A stretch of 64,000 nucleotides of DNA from Streptomyces barringtoniae (GTDB lineage Bacteria > Actinomycetota > Actinomycetes > Streptomycetales > Streptomycetaceae): contig NZ_JAJHNP010000012.1 of NCBI RefSeq assembly GCF_020819595.1, positions 62,001 through 126,000 of the forward strand. Direction: 5' to 3'. The position numbers and the translations under genes were made by a program. Each line of letters begins with the position of its first letter. Positions within the stretch are counted from its first letter, which is position 1. This document shows positions 16,242 to 24,634 of this stretch, piece after piece. Below the pieces are notes generated by a model, which did no database searches, was not told the origin of the DNA, and was given only the letters and a program-made list of their open reading frames with translations.

Positions 16242-16703
16242 ATGACAGCCCCGGAAGCCGAGAGCCTCCGTGTCCGTCCCACCCCACGGCGGCGGTCCGA
16301 GTGGCGCGCCCAGACACCCGTCGTCGCGGTGGTCGCCCTCGGCGGCGCCCTCGGCGCGTGCGCCCGCTACGGCCTCGCCCTGGCCTGGCCCACGCCACCC
16401 GGCGGTTTCCCCTGGGCGACCTTCCTCACCAACGTCCTCGGCTGCGCGGTGATCGGTGTCTTCATGGTGCTCATCACCGACGTGTGGGCCGCCCACCGCC
16501 TCGTACGCCCCTTCTTCGGCACCGGCGTGCTCGGCGGGTTCACCACGTTCTCCACCTACGCCGTCGACATCCGCAAGCTGGTCGACGCGGGCCGCCCGGG
16601 CCTCGGGCTCGCCTATCTCGCCGCGACGCTGTGCGCCGCCCTCGCCGCGGTGTGGCTGGCCTCGGTCGCCGCCCGCCGGGTGCTGATCGGGAGGAAGCGA
16701 TGA
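16242..16703 (+). CDS. crcB: Fluoride channel subunit CrcB/Fluc, first copy
   Basis: The 153-residue small four-helix membrane protein has a charged N-terminal extension of about 25 residues. Family motifs are GGALGACARYGLALAW, FPWATFLTNVLGC (with the pore Asn) and GTGVLGGFTTFSTYAVD (with the central Phe/Thr track and the Na+-site loop). It exports F-. It overlaps the DUF190 gene by ATGA and forms an operon with a second crcB, as expected for heterodimeric Fluc pairs. Confidence 0.9.
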   Translation: MTAPEAESLRVRPTPRRRSEWRAQTPVVAVVALGGALGACARYGLALAWPTPPGGFPWATFLTNVLGCAVIGVFMVLITDVWAAHRLVRPFFGTGVLGGFTTFSTYAVDIRKLVDAGRPGLGLAYLAATLCAALAAVWLASVAARRVLIGRKR

Positions 16704-17083
16704 CGTCACTCACCGGCCGGGCCCTCCGGCTGACCGTCTACATCGGCGAGGACGACACCTGGCACCACAAGCCCCTCTACTCCGAGATCGTGCACCGCGC
16801 GCACGCGGCCGGACTCGCCGGGGCGAGCGTCTTCCGGGGCATCGAGGGCTTCGGCGCCTCCTCCCGCATCCACACCTCCCGCCTGCTGTCCCTGAGCGAG
16901 GACCTGCCCGTGGCGGTCGTCGTCGTGGACAGCGAGGAGCGGGTGCGGGCGTTCCTGCCGCAGCTCGACGAACTAGTCGACGAGGGGCTCGTGACCCTGG
17001 AGGAGTGCGAGGTCGTCCGTTACGTGGGGCGCGGGGGCGGTGGCCCGGCCGACACGGATCCGAAGGGTAAGAAGTCGTTGTGA
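16700..17083 (+). CDS. DUF190 domain protein
   Basis: The 127-residue soluble protein has a ferredoxin-like PII-related fold, with LTVYIGEDDTWHHKPLYSEIVHRAHAAGLAGASVFRGIEGFG as the family core (residues about 9-50) and DLPVAVVVVDSEERV after it. Overlaps of ATGA with the first crcB and GTGA with the second lock it in the fluoride operon. DUF190 genes are often placed beside crcB; a regulatory role on the channel is plausible but unproven. Confidence 0.85.
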   Translation: MTSLTGRALRLTVYIGEDDTWHHKPLYSEIVHRAHAAGLAGASVFRGIEGFGASSRIHTSRLLSLSEDLPVAVVVVDSEERVRAFLPQLDELVDEGLVTLEECEVVRYVGRGGGGPADTDPKGKKSL

Positions 17084-17454
17084 ACTGGCTGCTCGTCATC
17101 GCGGGGGCCGTGATCGGCGCACCGCTGCGCTATCTCACCGACCGTGCCGTGCAGGCCCGCCACGACTCGGTCTTCCCCTGGGGCACCTTCGTGGTGAACG
17201 TCACCGGCTCTCTGGTTCTCGGGCTGCTCACGGGCGCCTTCTCCGCCGGGGCGGCCGGTCCCCATCTGCAGCTGCTGGTCGGCACCGGCTTCTGCGGAGC
17301 GCTGACGACGTACTCGACCTTCTCCTACGAGACCCTGCGGCTGACCGAAGCCGGCTCCGGCCTCTACGCTGCCGCCAACGTCGTGGCGAGCGTGGTGGCG
17401 GGGCTCGCCGCCGCCTTCGCCGGCGTCTCGCTCGCCGCCGCAGTGTGGGCCTAG
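17080..17454 (+). CDS. crcB: Fluoride channel subunit CrcB/Fluc, second copy
   Basis: The 124-residue protein has four transmembrane helices, with GAVIGAPLRYLTDR, FPWGTFVVNVTGSLVLG and GTGFCGALTTYSTFSYE matching the first copy. The GTG start at 17080 overlaps the DUF190 stop. The two CrcB proteins probably form an antiparallel heterodimer. No fluoride riboswitch was recognised upstream of the operon. Confidence 0.9.
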   Translation: MNWLLVIAGAVIGAPLRYLTDRAVQARHDSVFPWGTFVVNVTGSLVLGLLTGAFSAGAAGPHLQLLVGTGFCGALTTYSTFSYETLRLTEAGSGLYAAANVVASVVAGLAAAFAGVSLAAAVWA

Positions 17455-17529
17455 GCGCTTGGCAGGGCGCTGGGCGCAACAAGTACTGTCTACAGCAATG
17501 TCGACCAACTCTCCTCAGAACTGGATCCC

Positions 17530-18366
17530 ATGAGCGCCATCTCCGTCGGTCAGGCCGTCGTCCTCGGAGTAGTCGAGGGGGTGACCGAGTTCCTCCCGGT
17601 GTCGTCCACCGGTCACCTGAAGATCGCCGAGGGGCTCATGAACATCCCCGTCGACGACAAGTCCGTCGTCGGCTTCTCCGCCGTCATCCAGGTCGGCGCC
17701 ATCGCCGCCGTGCTCGTGTACTTCTTCAAGGACATCAAGCGGATCGTCTCCGCCTGGTTCCGCGGTCTGACCAACCGCGAGGAGCGCTACCACCACGACT
17801 ACAAGTTCGCCTGGTGGGTGATCGCCGCCACCATCCCGATCGTCGTGGTCGGCCTGGCCGCCAAGAAGCTGGTCGAGGGCCCGCTGGGCTCGCTGTGGGT
17901 GGTGGCCGGCTCGCTGATCGTCGGCTCGGGTGTGATGTGGTGCGCGGACCAGATGGGTCGGCACAAGCGCGGTGAGGACGACACGTCGTTCAAGGACGCG
18001 ATGTGGGTGGGCTGCTCGCAGATCCTCGCCCTGCTCTTCCCCGGCTTCTCCCGCTCCGGCGCCACCATGTCCACCGCGCTCATCCTGGACCTGGACCGCG
18101 TCGCCGCCACCCGCCTGTCCTTCTTCCTCGGCATCCCGGCCCTGACCGGCGCCGGCATCTACGAGCTCAAGGACGCCCTCGGTGCGGGCGTCGGCGCCGC
18201 CCCGCTGGCCGTCGGCACGATCGTGTCGTTCGTGGTCGCCTACGCCTCCATCGCCTGGCTGCTGAAGTTCGTCGCCAAGCACTCCTTCAACGCCTTCGTG
18301 ATCTACCGGATCATCATCGGCGCGGGCCTGCTCGGCCTGCTCGCCACGGGTGTGCTCGACGCCTGA
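17530..18366 (+). CDS. uppP: Undecaprenyl-diphosphatase
   Basis: The 278-residue membrane enzyme of the BacA/UppP family recycles undecaprenyl diphosphate to the monophosphate for peptidoglycan and polysaccharide export and gives low-level bacitracin resistance. Both signature motifs are clear: VEGVTEFLPVSSTGHL (residues about 14-29) and LFPGFSRSGATMS (about 172-184). Around eight helices are visible. A strong terminator follows. Confidence 0.95.
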   Translation: MSAISVGQAVVLGVVEGVTEFLPVSSTGHLKIAEGLMNIPVDDKSVVGFSAVIQVGAIAAVLVYFFKDIKRIVSAWFRGLTNREERYHHDYKFAWWVIAATIPIVVVGLAAKKLVEGPLGSLWVVAGSLIVGSGVMWCADQMGRHKRGEDDTSFKDAMWVGCSQILALLFPGFSRSGATMSTALILDLDRVAATRLSFFLGIPALTGAGIYELKDALGAGVGAAPLAVGTIVSFVVAYASIAWLLKFVAKHSFNAFVIYRIIIGAGLLGLLATGVLDA

Positions 18367-18385
18367 CCCGACCCTCCTGATCACC

Positions 18386-18426
18386 CACGGGGTGCGGATG
18401 CCTGCATTCAGGCGCCGCACCCCGTG
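18386..18426 (+). terminator. Terminator of uppP
   Basis: A perfect 12-base-pair stem, CACGGGGTGCGG / CCGCACCCCGTG (18386-18397 and 18415-18426), has a 17-base loop that can itself pair (GCCTG/CAGGC). It is followed by AATGTTTCCTT. It separates uppP from the asparagine block. Confidence 0.8.
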
Positions 18427-18447
18427 AATGTTTCCTTACGGGGCGCC

Positions 18448-18511
18448 TTGACAGTCCTGGCCGGCAACCCGCAGGATCGCTCCCGTGAACCTGTCAGACA
18501 GCCAGACAGGT
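18448..18511 (+). promoter_or_regulatory. Leaderless promoter and FadR-type operator of the asparagine operon
   Basis: TTGACA (18448-18453) and CAGGAT (18472-18477) are 18 bases apart, which puts the start site at about 18485, the G of the GTG start codon. Overlapping the first codons are the perfect palindrome CTGTCAGACAG (18491-18501) and the wider arms ACCTGTC/GACAGGT (18489-18511). The core fits the FadR-family TnGTnnnACnA consensus, so autorepression by the encoded regulator is likely. Confidence 0.55.
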
Positions 18512-19219
18512 GGCTCGGGTCCGCGGCGCGTCAGCGCCATGGAAGCGGTCCTGGCCCACCTCCGCGACGCCATCGAACGGGGCGAGTACGCCATCGGCGA
18601 CAAGCTCCCCTCCGAGGCCGAGCTGTGCCGCACCCTCGAGGTGTCCCGGCCCGTGCTGCGCGAGGCGCTGCGCGCGCTGCAGACGATGGGCCTCACGGTC
18701 TCCCGGACCGGCAAGGGCACCTTCGTCGTCGCGAACGCCGTGGAAGACCCCACGTTCGGTGACTACGCGGCCAGCGACCTGCTCGAGGTGCGCCGGCACA
18801 TCGAGATCCCGGTCGCCGGATACGCGGCCGCACGCCGCACCCCGGAGAACCTGGACCACCTGGCCCACCTGCTCGACCGCATGGAGCGGGAGACGGACAC
18901 CACGGCCTGGGTCGCGATGGACACCCTCTTCCACCTCGCGATCGCCGAGGCCGCCCAGAACCCGGTCTTCCGCCGGGTCATCGAGGAGATCCGCGACGCA
19001 CTGGCGCGTCAGTCGGCCTTCCTCAACGAACTGGGCGGCCGCCGCGAGCAGTCCAACCGCGAGCACCGGGCCATCGTCGAGGCGCTGATCGACGGTTCCG
19101 AACACGACGCCGTTCAGGCCATGAGTCACCACCTGGACCGCGTCGAGACGACCCTCACCGACATCGTGCGTCCCCAGCGGACGGACGATCTCCCCACGGA
19201 AGGCGGACCCGAGGCGTGA
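18485..19219 (+). CDS. FadR/GntR-type regulator with FCD domain
   Basis: The 244-residue protein starts at GTG 18485. A winged helix at about residues 15-85 (KLPSEAELCRTLEVSRPVLREALRAL, TGKGTFVVANA) precedes an all-helical FCD ligand domain at about 100-230. The FCD domain carries metal-binding His/Asp positions (MDTLFHLAIAEAAQNP, REHRAIVEALI). It ends in a GTGA overlap with the permease gene. The operon suggests that it senses asparagine, aspartate or another intermediate. An internal ATG at 18539 is a poorer start because no ribosome site precedes it. Confidence 0.85.
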   Translation: MNLSDSQTGGSGPRRVSAMEAVLAHLRDAIERGEYAIGDKLPSEAELCRTLEVSRPVLREALRALQTMGLTVSRTGKGTFVVANAVEDPTFGDYAASDLLEVRRHIEIPVAGYAAARRTPENLDHLAHLLDRMERETDTTAWVAMDTLFHLAIAEAAQNPVFRRVIEEIRDALARQSAFLNELGGRREQSNREHRAIVEALIDGSEHDAVQAMSHHLDRVETTLTDIVRPQRTDDLPTEGGPEA

Positions 19220-20655
19220 GCGAGCAGCACCTCAAAGACGAGACGCGCCCCTCGTCCGGCCATGTCGACGCCGGAGACGCCGGCTACAGCAAAGGCCTCA
19301 AGCACCGGCACGTCAACATGATCGCCATCGGCGGAGCCATCGGCACCGGCCTCTTCCTCGGCGCCGGCGGCCGGCTCGCCGACGCCGGACCCTCCCTGTT
19401 CATCGCCTACGCCGTCTGCGGCGTCTTCGCCTTCCTGGTCGTACGCGCCCTCGGCGAACTCGTCCTGTACCGCCCGTCCTCCGGTGCCTTCGTGTCGTAC
19501 GCGAGGGAGTTCCTGGGTGAGAAGGGCGCCTACACCGCGGGCTGGATGTACTTCCTGAACTGGGCGACCACCGGCATCGCCGACATCACCGCGGTAGCCA
19601 CCTACACCCACTACTGGGGCATGTTCTCCGACATCCCGCAGTGGGTGATCGCGCTCATGGCCCTGGCCGTGGTCCTCACCGTGAACCTGATCTCGGTGAA
19701 GATCTTCGGCGAACTGGAGTTCTGGTTCGCGATCGTCAAGGTCTCCGCGCTGGTCGTCTTCATGTGCATCGGCATCTTCCTGCTGGTCACCCAGCACCCG
19801 GTGGCCGGCCACCACCCCGGCCCCTCCCTGATCACGGACAACGGCGGCATCTTCCCCAACGGCCTGCTGCCGATGCTGCTGATCATCCAGGGTGTCGTCT
19901 TCGCCTACGCCTCCGTCGAACTGGTCGGCGTGGCCGCCGGTGAGACCGAGAACCCCGAGAAGATCATGCCGAAGGCGATCAACTCGATCATGTGGCGCGT
20001 GGGCCTGTTCTACGTCGGTTCCGTCGTCCTGCTGTCCATGCTGATGCCCTGGAACGCGTACAGCGCCGGCCAGAGCCCCTTCGTGACGGTCCTGTCGCAC
20101 ATCGGCATCCCCGCGGCCGGCGACGTGATGAACCTGGTCGTGCTCACGGCCGCCATGTCCTCGCTGAACTCCGGCCTGTACTCCACCGGGCGCATCCTGC
20201 GCTCCATGGCCATGAGCGGCTCGGCCCCGAAGTTCACCGCGCGGATGAGCCGCAGCCAGGTCCCGTACGGCGGGATCCTCCTCACCAGCGGTATCTGTGT
20301 CCTCGGCGTGGGCCTCAACTACGTCGTCCCCGCCGACGCGTTCGAGATCGTCCTCAACTTCGCCGCGATCGGCATCCTCGCGACCTGGGGCATGATCATG
20401 CTCTGTCACCTGCTCTTCTGGCAGAAGACCCGGAAGGGCGAGCTGACCCGGCCGTCGTACCGGCTGCCGGGCTCCCCGTGGACCGAAGTCGTGACGCTGG
20501 CCTTCCTCGCCTCCGTCCTGGTCCTCATGTACGCCGACGGCGGCGCCGGACGCACCACCGTGCTCTGTCTGCCGCTCATCGTCGCAACCCTGGTCGCGGG
20601 CTGGTACGCCATCCGCGGCCGGATATCCCGCACGTCCACCGGCGCCGACGCGTGA
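19216..20655 (+). CDS. ansP: Amino acid permease, probably L-asparagine transporter
   Basis: The 479-residue APC-family symporter has 12 helices. The first helix motif NMIAIGGAIGTGLFLGAG is characteristic of the AnsP/AroP group, as are RALGELVLYRPSSGAFVSYARE and the central GVAAGETENPEKIMPKAIN. The GTG start overlaps the regulator stop and its own stop overlaps the asparaginase start, so the three genes are translationally coupled. Asparagine is inferred from the next gene. Confidence 0.85.
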   Translation: MSEQHLKDETRPSSGHVDAGDAGYSKGLKHRHVNMIAIGGAIGTGLFLGAGGRLADAGPSLFIAYAVCGVFAFLVVRALGELVLYRPSSGAFVSYAREFLGEKGAYTAGWMYFLNWATTGIADITAVATYTHYWGMFSDIPQWVIALMALAVVLTVNLISVKIFGELEFWFAIVKVSALVVFMCIGIFLLVTQHPVAGHHPGPSLITDNGGIFPNGLLPMLLIIQGVVFAYASVELVGVAAGETENPEKIMPKAINSIMWRVGLFYVGSVVLLSMLMPWNAYSAGQSPFVTVLSHIGIPAAGDVMNLVVLTAAMSSLNSGLYSTGRILRSMAMSGSAPKFTARMSRSQVPYGGILLTSGICVLGVGLNYVVPADAFEIVLNFAAIGILATWGMIMLCHLLFWQKTRKGELTRPSYRLPGSPWTEVVTLAFLASVLVLMYADGGAGRTTVLCLPLIVATLVAGWYAIRGRISRTSTGADA

Positions 20656-21713
20656 CCCGCGTAGCGGCCGACCCCGACCCATCGATGCAGGCAGTGATGT
20701 ACAGCAGTTCCCCCGCCGACGCACCCGTCGTCCGCGAACCCCTCCACGCCCCCGTCGCCCACCTCGTCCGCGGGGGAGTAGTCGAGGGCATCCACTACGG
20801 CTCCGTCGTCGTCCTCGGCGCCGACGGCAAGGTGGACTTCCAGCTCGGCGACATCGAGGCCGCGTTCTACCCGCGCTCCGCCGTCAAGCCCCTCCAGGCC
20901 GTGGCCATGCTGCGGGCCGGGCTGCCGCTCGACGGCGCGCTGCTGTCGCTGGCCGCCGCCAGCCACTCCGGCGAGGAGCGACACCTCGCCGGCACCCGGC
21001 GCATCCTCGAACTCGCCGGGCTCACCGAGAACCACCTGCGCAACGTCCCCGACATGCCCTTCGACCCGGTCGTCCGGGACGCCTGGGTGCACGAGGGCCG
21101 CATGCCCTCCCGGCTCGCCCAGAACTGCTCCGGCAAGCACGCCGCCATGCTGTGGACCGCCCACCTCAACGGCTGGTCGCTGGAGGACTACCTCGACCCG
21201 GGGCACCCGCTCCAGCAGGCGATCCAGGAGATCGTCGAGGACCTGACCGGCCAGCGGGTCGCCCGGGTCACCGTGGACGGCTGCGGCGCGCCGCTGTTCT
21301 CCATCTCCCTGCACGGCCTCGCCCGCGCCCTGTCCCGGATCACCTCGGCCGCCCCCGGCACGCCAGAGGCCCGGGTCGCCGACGCGATGCGCGAGCACGC
21401 CGAGATGGCCTCCGGCTCGGGGCGCGATGTCGCCGCGCTGATGCGGGCCGTGCCGGGGCTGCTCGCGAAGGACGGTTTCGAAGGCGTTCAGGTTGCTGCC
21501 CTTCCTGATGGCCGTGCCATCGCCGTGAAGATCGCGGATGGGGCGAACCGGGCGCGGATTCCGGTCGCGGCGGCGGCGCTCGCTCGTGCGGGCGTGGACC
21601 CCGGGTTGCTGACCGAGTTCGCCGGGGAGCCGCTGCTCGGGGGCGGGGAGCCGGTGGGGTGCGTGCGGGCTGTGCGTGCGCTGGATCCGGTTCCGTTCAC
21701 CACCTGCGCGTAG
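20652..21713 (+). CDS. L-asparaginase (AnsA/asparaginase II type)
   Basis: The 353-residue product starts at the GTG in the overlap with the permease; ATGs at 20685 and 20697 are alternatives. The pattern is that of the actinobacterial/rhizobial asparaginase II family: YPRSAVKPLQAVAMLRAG (with the SxxK-like element), AAASHSGEERHL, QNCSGKHAAML and VDGCGAPLFSISLHGLA. It converts asparagine to aspartate and ammonia in the cytoplasm, feeding the aspartase encoded next. Confidence 0.85.
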   Translation: MTRVAADPDPSMQAVMYSSSPADAPVVREPLHAPVAHLVRGGVVEGIHYGSVVVLGADGKVDFQLGDIEAAFYPRSAVKPLQAVAMLRAGLPLDGALLSLAAASHSGEERHLAGTRRILELAGLTENHLRNVPDMPFDPVVRDAWVHEGRMPSRLAQNCSGKHAAMLWTAHLNGWSLEDYLDPGHPLQQAIQEIVEDLTGQRVARVTVDGCGAPLFSISLHGLARALSRITSAAPGTPEARVADAMREHAEMASGSGRDVAALMRAVPGLLAKDGFEGVQVAALPDGRAIAVKIADGANRARIPVAAAALARAGVDPGLLTEFAGEPLLGGGEPVGCVRAVRALDPVPFTTCA

Positions 21714-21740
21714 CGCTCCGCTGGACCGGCCGTCCTGGAT

Positions 21741-21820
21741 CTGCGGGTCCGTCGTGGTCGATCGCGCCCGCGCGGCGGAGCCGCAGGCCGCACACAGCCC
21801 CGCGCCCCTTTCGGGGCGCC
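21741..21820 (-). repeat. Dispersed palindromic intergenic repeat, copy A
   Basis: Read on the minus strand, this begins with the hairpin GCGCCCC-GAAA-GGGGCGC (21802-21819), then GGGGCTGTGTGCGGC, GCGGCTCCGCCGCGCGGGCGCGA and CCACGACGGACCCGCAG. It aligns along its length with 11519-11596. It lies between the asparaginase and aspartase genes and may terminate or attenuate the upstream operon. Confidence 0.65.
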
Positions 21821-21857
21821 TTCACCTCCGTACCTCAGAAAGAGGACCGTTTTCCTC

Positions 21858-23273
21858 ATGACCGCCGCCATCACCCGCAGCGAGCACGATCTGCTCGGCG
21901 ACCGTGACATACCCGCCGACGCGTACTGGGGGGTGCACACCCTGCGCGCGACGGAGAACTTCCCCATCACGGGCACCCCGATCTCCGCCTACCCGCATCT
22001 GATCGACGCCCTGGCCGCCGTCAAGGAGGCCGCCGCTCTCGCCAACGAGGAACTCGGGCTGCTGGCGCCGGAGAAGGCGCGCGCGATCGTCGCCGCCTGC
22101 CGGGAGATCCGGGCGGGCAAGCTGCACGACCAGTTCGTCGTCGACGTCATCCAGGGCGGCGCCGGCACGTCCACCAACATGAACGCCAACGAGGTCGTGG
22201 CCAACCGGGCGCTGGAGCTGCTCGGTCGCGCCAAGGGGGAGTACGCGTATCTGCACCCCAACGAGGACGTCAACCTCGGTCAGTCGACCAATGACGTCTA
22301 CCCGACCGCCGTCAAGGTAGCCACGGTGTTCGCGGTCCGTGGACTGCTCAAGGCGATGGCCGTACTGCAGGACTCGTTCGCCCGCAAGGCCGTCGAGTTC
22401 CGTGACGTGCTCAAGATGGGCCGTACACAGTTGCAGGACGCCGTACCGATGACGCTCGGTCAGGAGTTCTCTGCCTTCGCCGTCATGATCGAGGAGGACC
22501 GCAGCCGTCTCGCCGAGGCCGTCGAGTTGATCCACGAGATCAACCTCGGCGCCACGGCCATCGGCACCGGCCTCAACGCCCCCGCCGGATACGCGGAGGC
22601 CGCCCGCCGGCACCTGTCCGCGATCACAGGACTGCCGCTGGTGACCGCCGCCAACCTGGTCGAGGCCACTCAGGACTGCGGTGCCTTCGTGCAGATGTCC
22701 GGAGTGCTGAAGCGGATCGCGGTCAAGCTCTCCAAGAGCTGCAACGACCTGCGGCTGCTGTCCTCCGGGCCGCGTGCGGGCCTCGGCGAGATCAACCTGC
22801 CGCCCGTGCAGGCCGGTTCGTCCATCATGCCGGGCAAGGTCAACCCGGTGATCCCCGAGGTGGTCAACCAGGTCGCCTTCGAGGTGATCGGCAACGACGT
22901 CGCCATCACCATGGCCGCCGAGGCCGGGCAGCTCCAGCTCAACGCCTTCGAGCCGATCATCCTGCACTCGCTGTCGGAGTCCGTCACCCATCTGCAGAGC
23001 GCCTGCCTGACCCTCGCCGAGCGCTGCGTGTCCGGCATCACCGCCAACACCGAGCGGCTGCGCGCCACCGTGGAGAACTCCATCGGCCTGGTCACCGCCC
23101 TCAACCCGCACATCGGGTACACGGCCGCCACCGACATCGCCAAGGAGGCACTCGTCACCGGGCGCGGCGTGGCCGAACTGGTGCTGGAGAAGGGGCTGCT
23201 GCCCGCCGAACGGCTGACGGATCTGCTCCGGCCGGAGGTGCTGGCGGGCAGCGCCACGGAGCCGGTGATCTGA
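21858..23273 (+). CDS. aspA: Aspartate ammonia-lyase
   Basis: The 471-residue enzyme of the fumarase/aspartase superfamily converts aspartate to fumarate and ammonia. GSSIMPGKVNPVIPEVVNQV is the superfamily signature with the flexible catalytic loop (the catalytic Ser is in GSS). Aspartase-type NEDVNLGQSTNDVYPTAVKVA and GRTQLQDAVPMTLGQEF are also clear. It completes the route asparagine - aspartate - fumarate begun by the preceding operon; the 144-nt gap with a hairpin suggests partly separate transcription. Confidence 0.93.
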   Translation: MTAAITRSEHDLLGDRDIPADAYWGVHTLRATENFPITGTPISAYPHLIDALAAVKEAAALANEELGLLAPEKARAIVAACREIRAGKLHDQFVVDVIQGGAGTSTNMNANEVVANRALELLGRAKGEYAYLHPNEDVNLGQSTNDVYPTAVKVATVFAVRGLLKAMAVLQDSFARKAVEFRDVLKMGRTQLQDAVPMTLGQEFSAFAVMIEEDRSRLAEAVELIHEINLGATAIGTGLNAPAGYAEAARRHLSAITGLPLVTAANLVEATQDCGAFVQMSGVLKRIAVKLSKSCNDLRLLSSGPRAGLGEINLPPVQAGSSIMPGKVNPVIPEVVNQVAFEVIGNDVAITMAAEAGQLQLNAFEPIILHSLSESVTHLQSACLTLAERCVSGITANTERLRATVENSIGLVTALNPHIGYTAATDIAKEALVTGRGVAELVLEKGLLPAERLTDLLRPEVLAGSATEPVI

Positions 23274-23605
23274 CGGGAGGGAACCCGCGTGCCAGGCCGA
23301 TGCGGCGCCCCCGGCCAAACCGACACGCGGGTTCCGGCACACCCACGGATGAACCCCTCCGCGCCGCACGAGCCCACCGCATCCCGGATGCGGTGGGCCG
23401 CGCGGTGTCTTCGGCCCGTCGGGGGGCCCGGAGGCTACCGGCCGATCGGCGGAGCCCGACTCGCCCTTATCCGGAAAATGCTACTAACGCACATATGGTG
23501 AATTCGCGGCCTTGGTAAAGGCCGTCTCCTGTCCTGGCAAACGGCCCACCCATCACCCTGCGCCGGACGGAGTGACGGAATCATTCGGTGAATCCAGGAG
23601 AATTC
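23274..23605. other. Intergenic region with terminator and AT-richer stretch
   Basis: The region between aspA and the polysaccharide locus holds the aspA terminator (23372-23398) and, at about 23464-23520, an unusually AT-rich patch for this genome, which probably includes the locus promoter; no clear -35/-10 pair could be fixed. The ribosome site CCAGGAGAATTC ends it. Confidence 0.4.
23372..23398 (+). terminator. Terminator of aspA
   Basis: A perfect 11-base-pair stem, GCCCACCGCAT / ATGCGGTGGGC, with loop CCCGG lies about 100 bases after the aspA stop. There is no U run, as is common for Streptomyces terminators. Confidence 0.65.
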
Positions 23606-24634
23606 ATGCGTGTTGCCGTGACAGGTGGCGGCGGTTTTCTCGGGTCGCATCTGTGCGAAGCACTTCTCAGGCGCGGTGACGAGGTCGTGTGCCTCGACGA
23701 CTTCTCCACCGGCAACCCGGCGAACATCACGCCCTTCCTCGGAAATCCCGCCTTCGAACTGGTCCGGGCCGACGTCAGCCGGTCGGTCGACGTGGGGGGC
23801 CGCGTGGACGCGGTGGCCCACCTGGCCAGTCCCGCCTCGCCTCCCGACTACCTCAGACGCCCGCTTCAGACACTGGCCGTGGGCAGCCGCGGCACCGAGA
23901 ACGCGCTCCGGCTCGCGGCCCGGCACGAAGCCCGCTTCGTACTCGCCTCCACGAGCGAGGTGTACGGAGACCCGGAAGTACATCCCCAGGACGAGACGTA
24001 CTGGGGACATGTGAATCCCGTCGGACCCCGCAGTGTGTACGACGAGGCCAAGCGGTTCGCCGAGGCGCTGACCCAGGCCTACCGGTCGCACTGCGGAGCG
24101 AACACGGGAATCGTCCGCATCTTCAACACCTATGGCCCGCGCATGCGTCCGCACGACGGCCGGGTCGTCTCCAGCTTCGTGGTCCAGGCCCTCGCCGGGG
24201 AACCCCTGACGGTCTACGGCGACGGAAAGCAGACCCGCAGTTTCTGCTACGTCGACGATCTCGTGCGCGGCATCATGGCCATGCTCGACGATGACGAACC
24301 CGGACCGGTGAACCTCGGAAACCCCGTCGAACTGACGGTGTTCGAACTGGCCGAACTCGTCCTCGACCTGACGGGCTCACGGGCCGAGATCCAGTTCCAC
24401 CCGCTGCCCGTGGACGACCCCACCCGCCGCCGGCCGGTCATCGCCCGGGCGTCGGAGCGGCTCGGCTGGGTTCCCGAGGTGGGCATCGAGGACGGACTGC
24501 GCCGGACGGTGCGCTGGTTCGCCGACCGGCCCGCCGACATCGCCGCCGCCCTCACCGCGATCCGGGGCGGGCAACTGGACGGCGGTTCCGCGGCGGAGCC
24601 CCGGCTGCCCGGTCCGACCCTCGCGGCGTCGTGA
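23606..24634 (+). CDS. UDP-glucuronate decarboxylase-like NAD-dependent epimerase/dehydratase
   Basis: The 342-residue short-chain dehydrogenase starts at ATG 23606, six bases after AGGAG. It has the Rossmann motif TGGGGFLGSHLC (residues about 7-18) and the active site ASTSEVYGDPEVHPQ plus GPRSVYDEAKRFAE, which gives the Ser/Tyr/Lys triad. The pattern EVYGDPEVHPQxETYWGHVNPVGPRS is that of UDP-xylose synthase, which makes UDP-xylose from UDP-glucuronate. The UDP-glucose dehydrogenase three genes downstream would supply the substrate. The last 25 residues are a divergent tail. Confidence 0.85.
   Translation: MRVAVTGGGGFLGSHLCEALLRRGDEVVCLDDFSTGNPANITPFLGNPAFELVRADVSRSVDVGGRVDAVAHLASPASPPDYLRRPLQTLAVGSRGTENALRLAARHEARFVLASTSEVYGDPEVHPQDETYWGHVNPVGPRSVYDEAKRFAEALTQAYRSHCGANTGIVRIFNTYGPRMRPHDGRVVSSFVVQALAGEPLTVYGDGKQTRSFCYVDDLVRGIMAMLDDDEPGPVNLGNPVELTVFELAELVLDLTGSRAEIQFHPLPVDDPTRRRPVIARASERLGWVPEVGIEDGLRRTVRWFADRPADIAAALTAIRGGQLDGGSAAEPRLPGPTLAAS

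Noticed and set aside
23490..23516. Tiny frame at 23494 and restriction-site-like string (CATATG, GAATTC, GCGGCC) resembling vector polylinker
   Set aside because: A seven-codon frame without context. The flanking sequence is normal for this genome, so the sites are chance occurrences.
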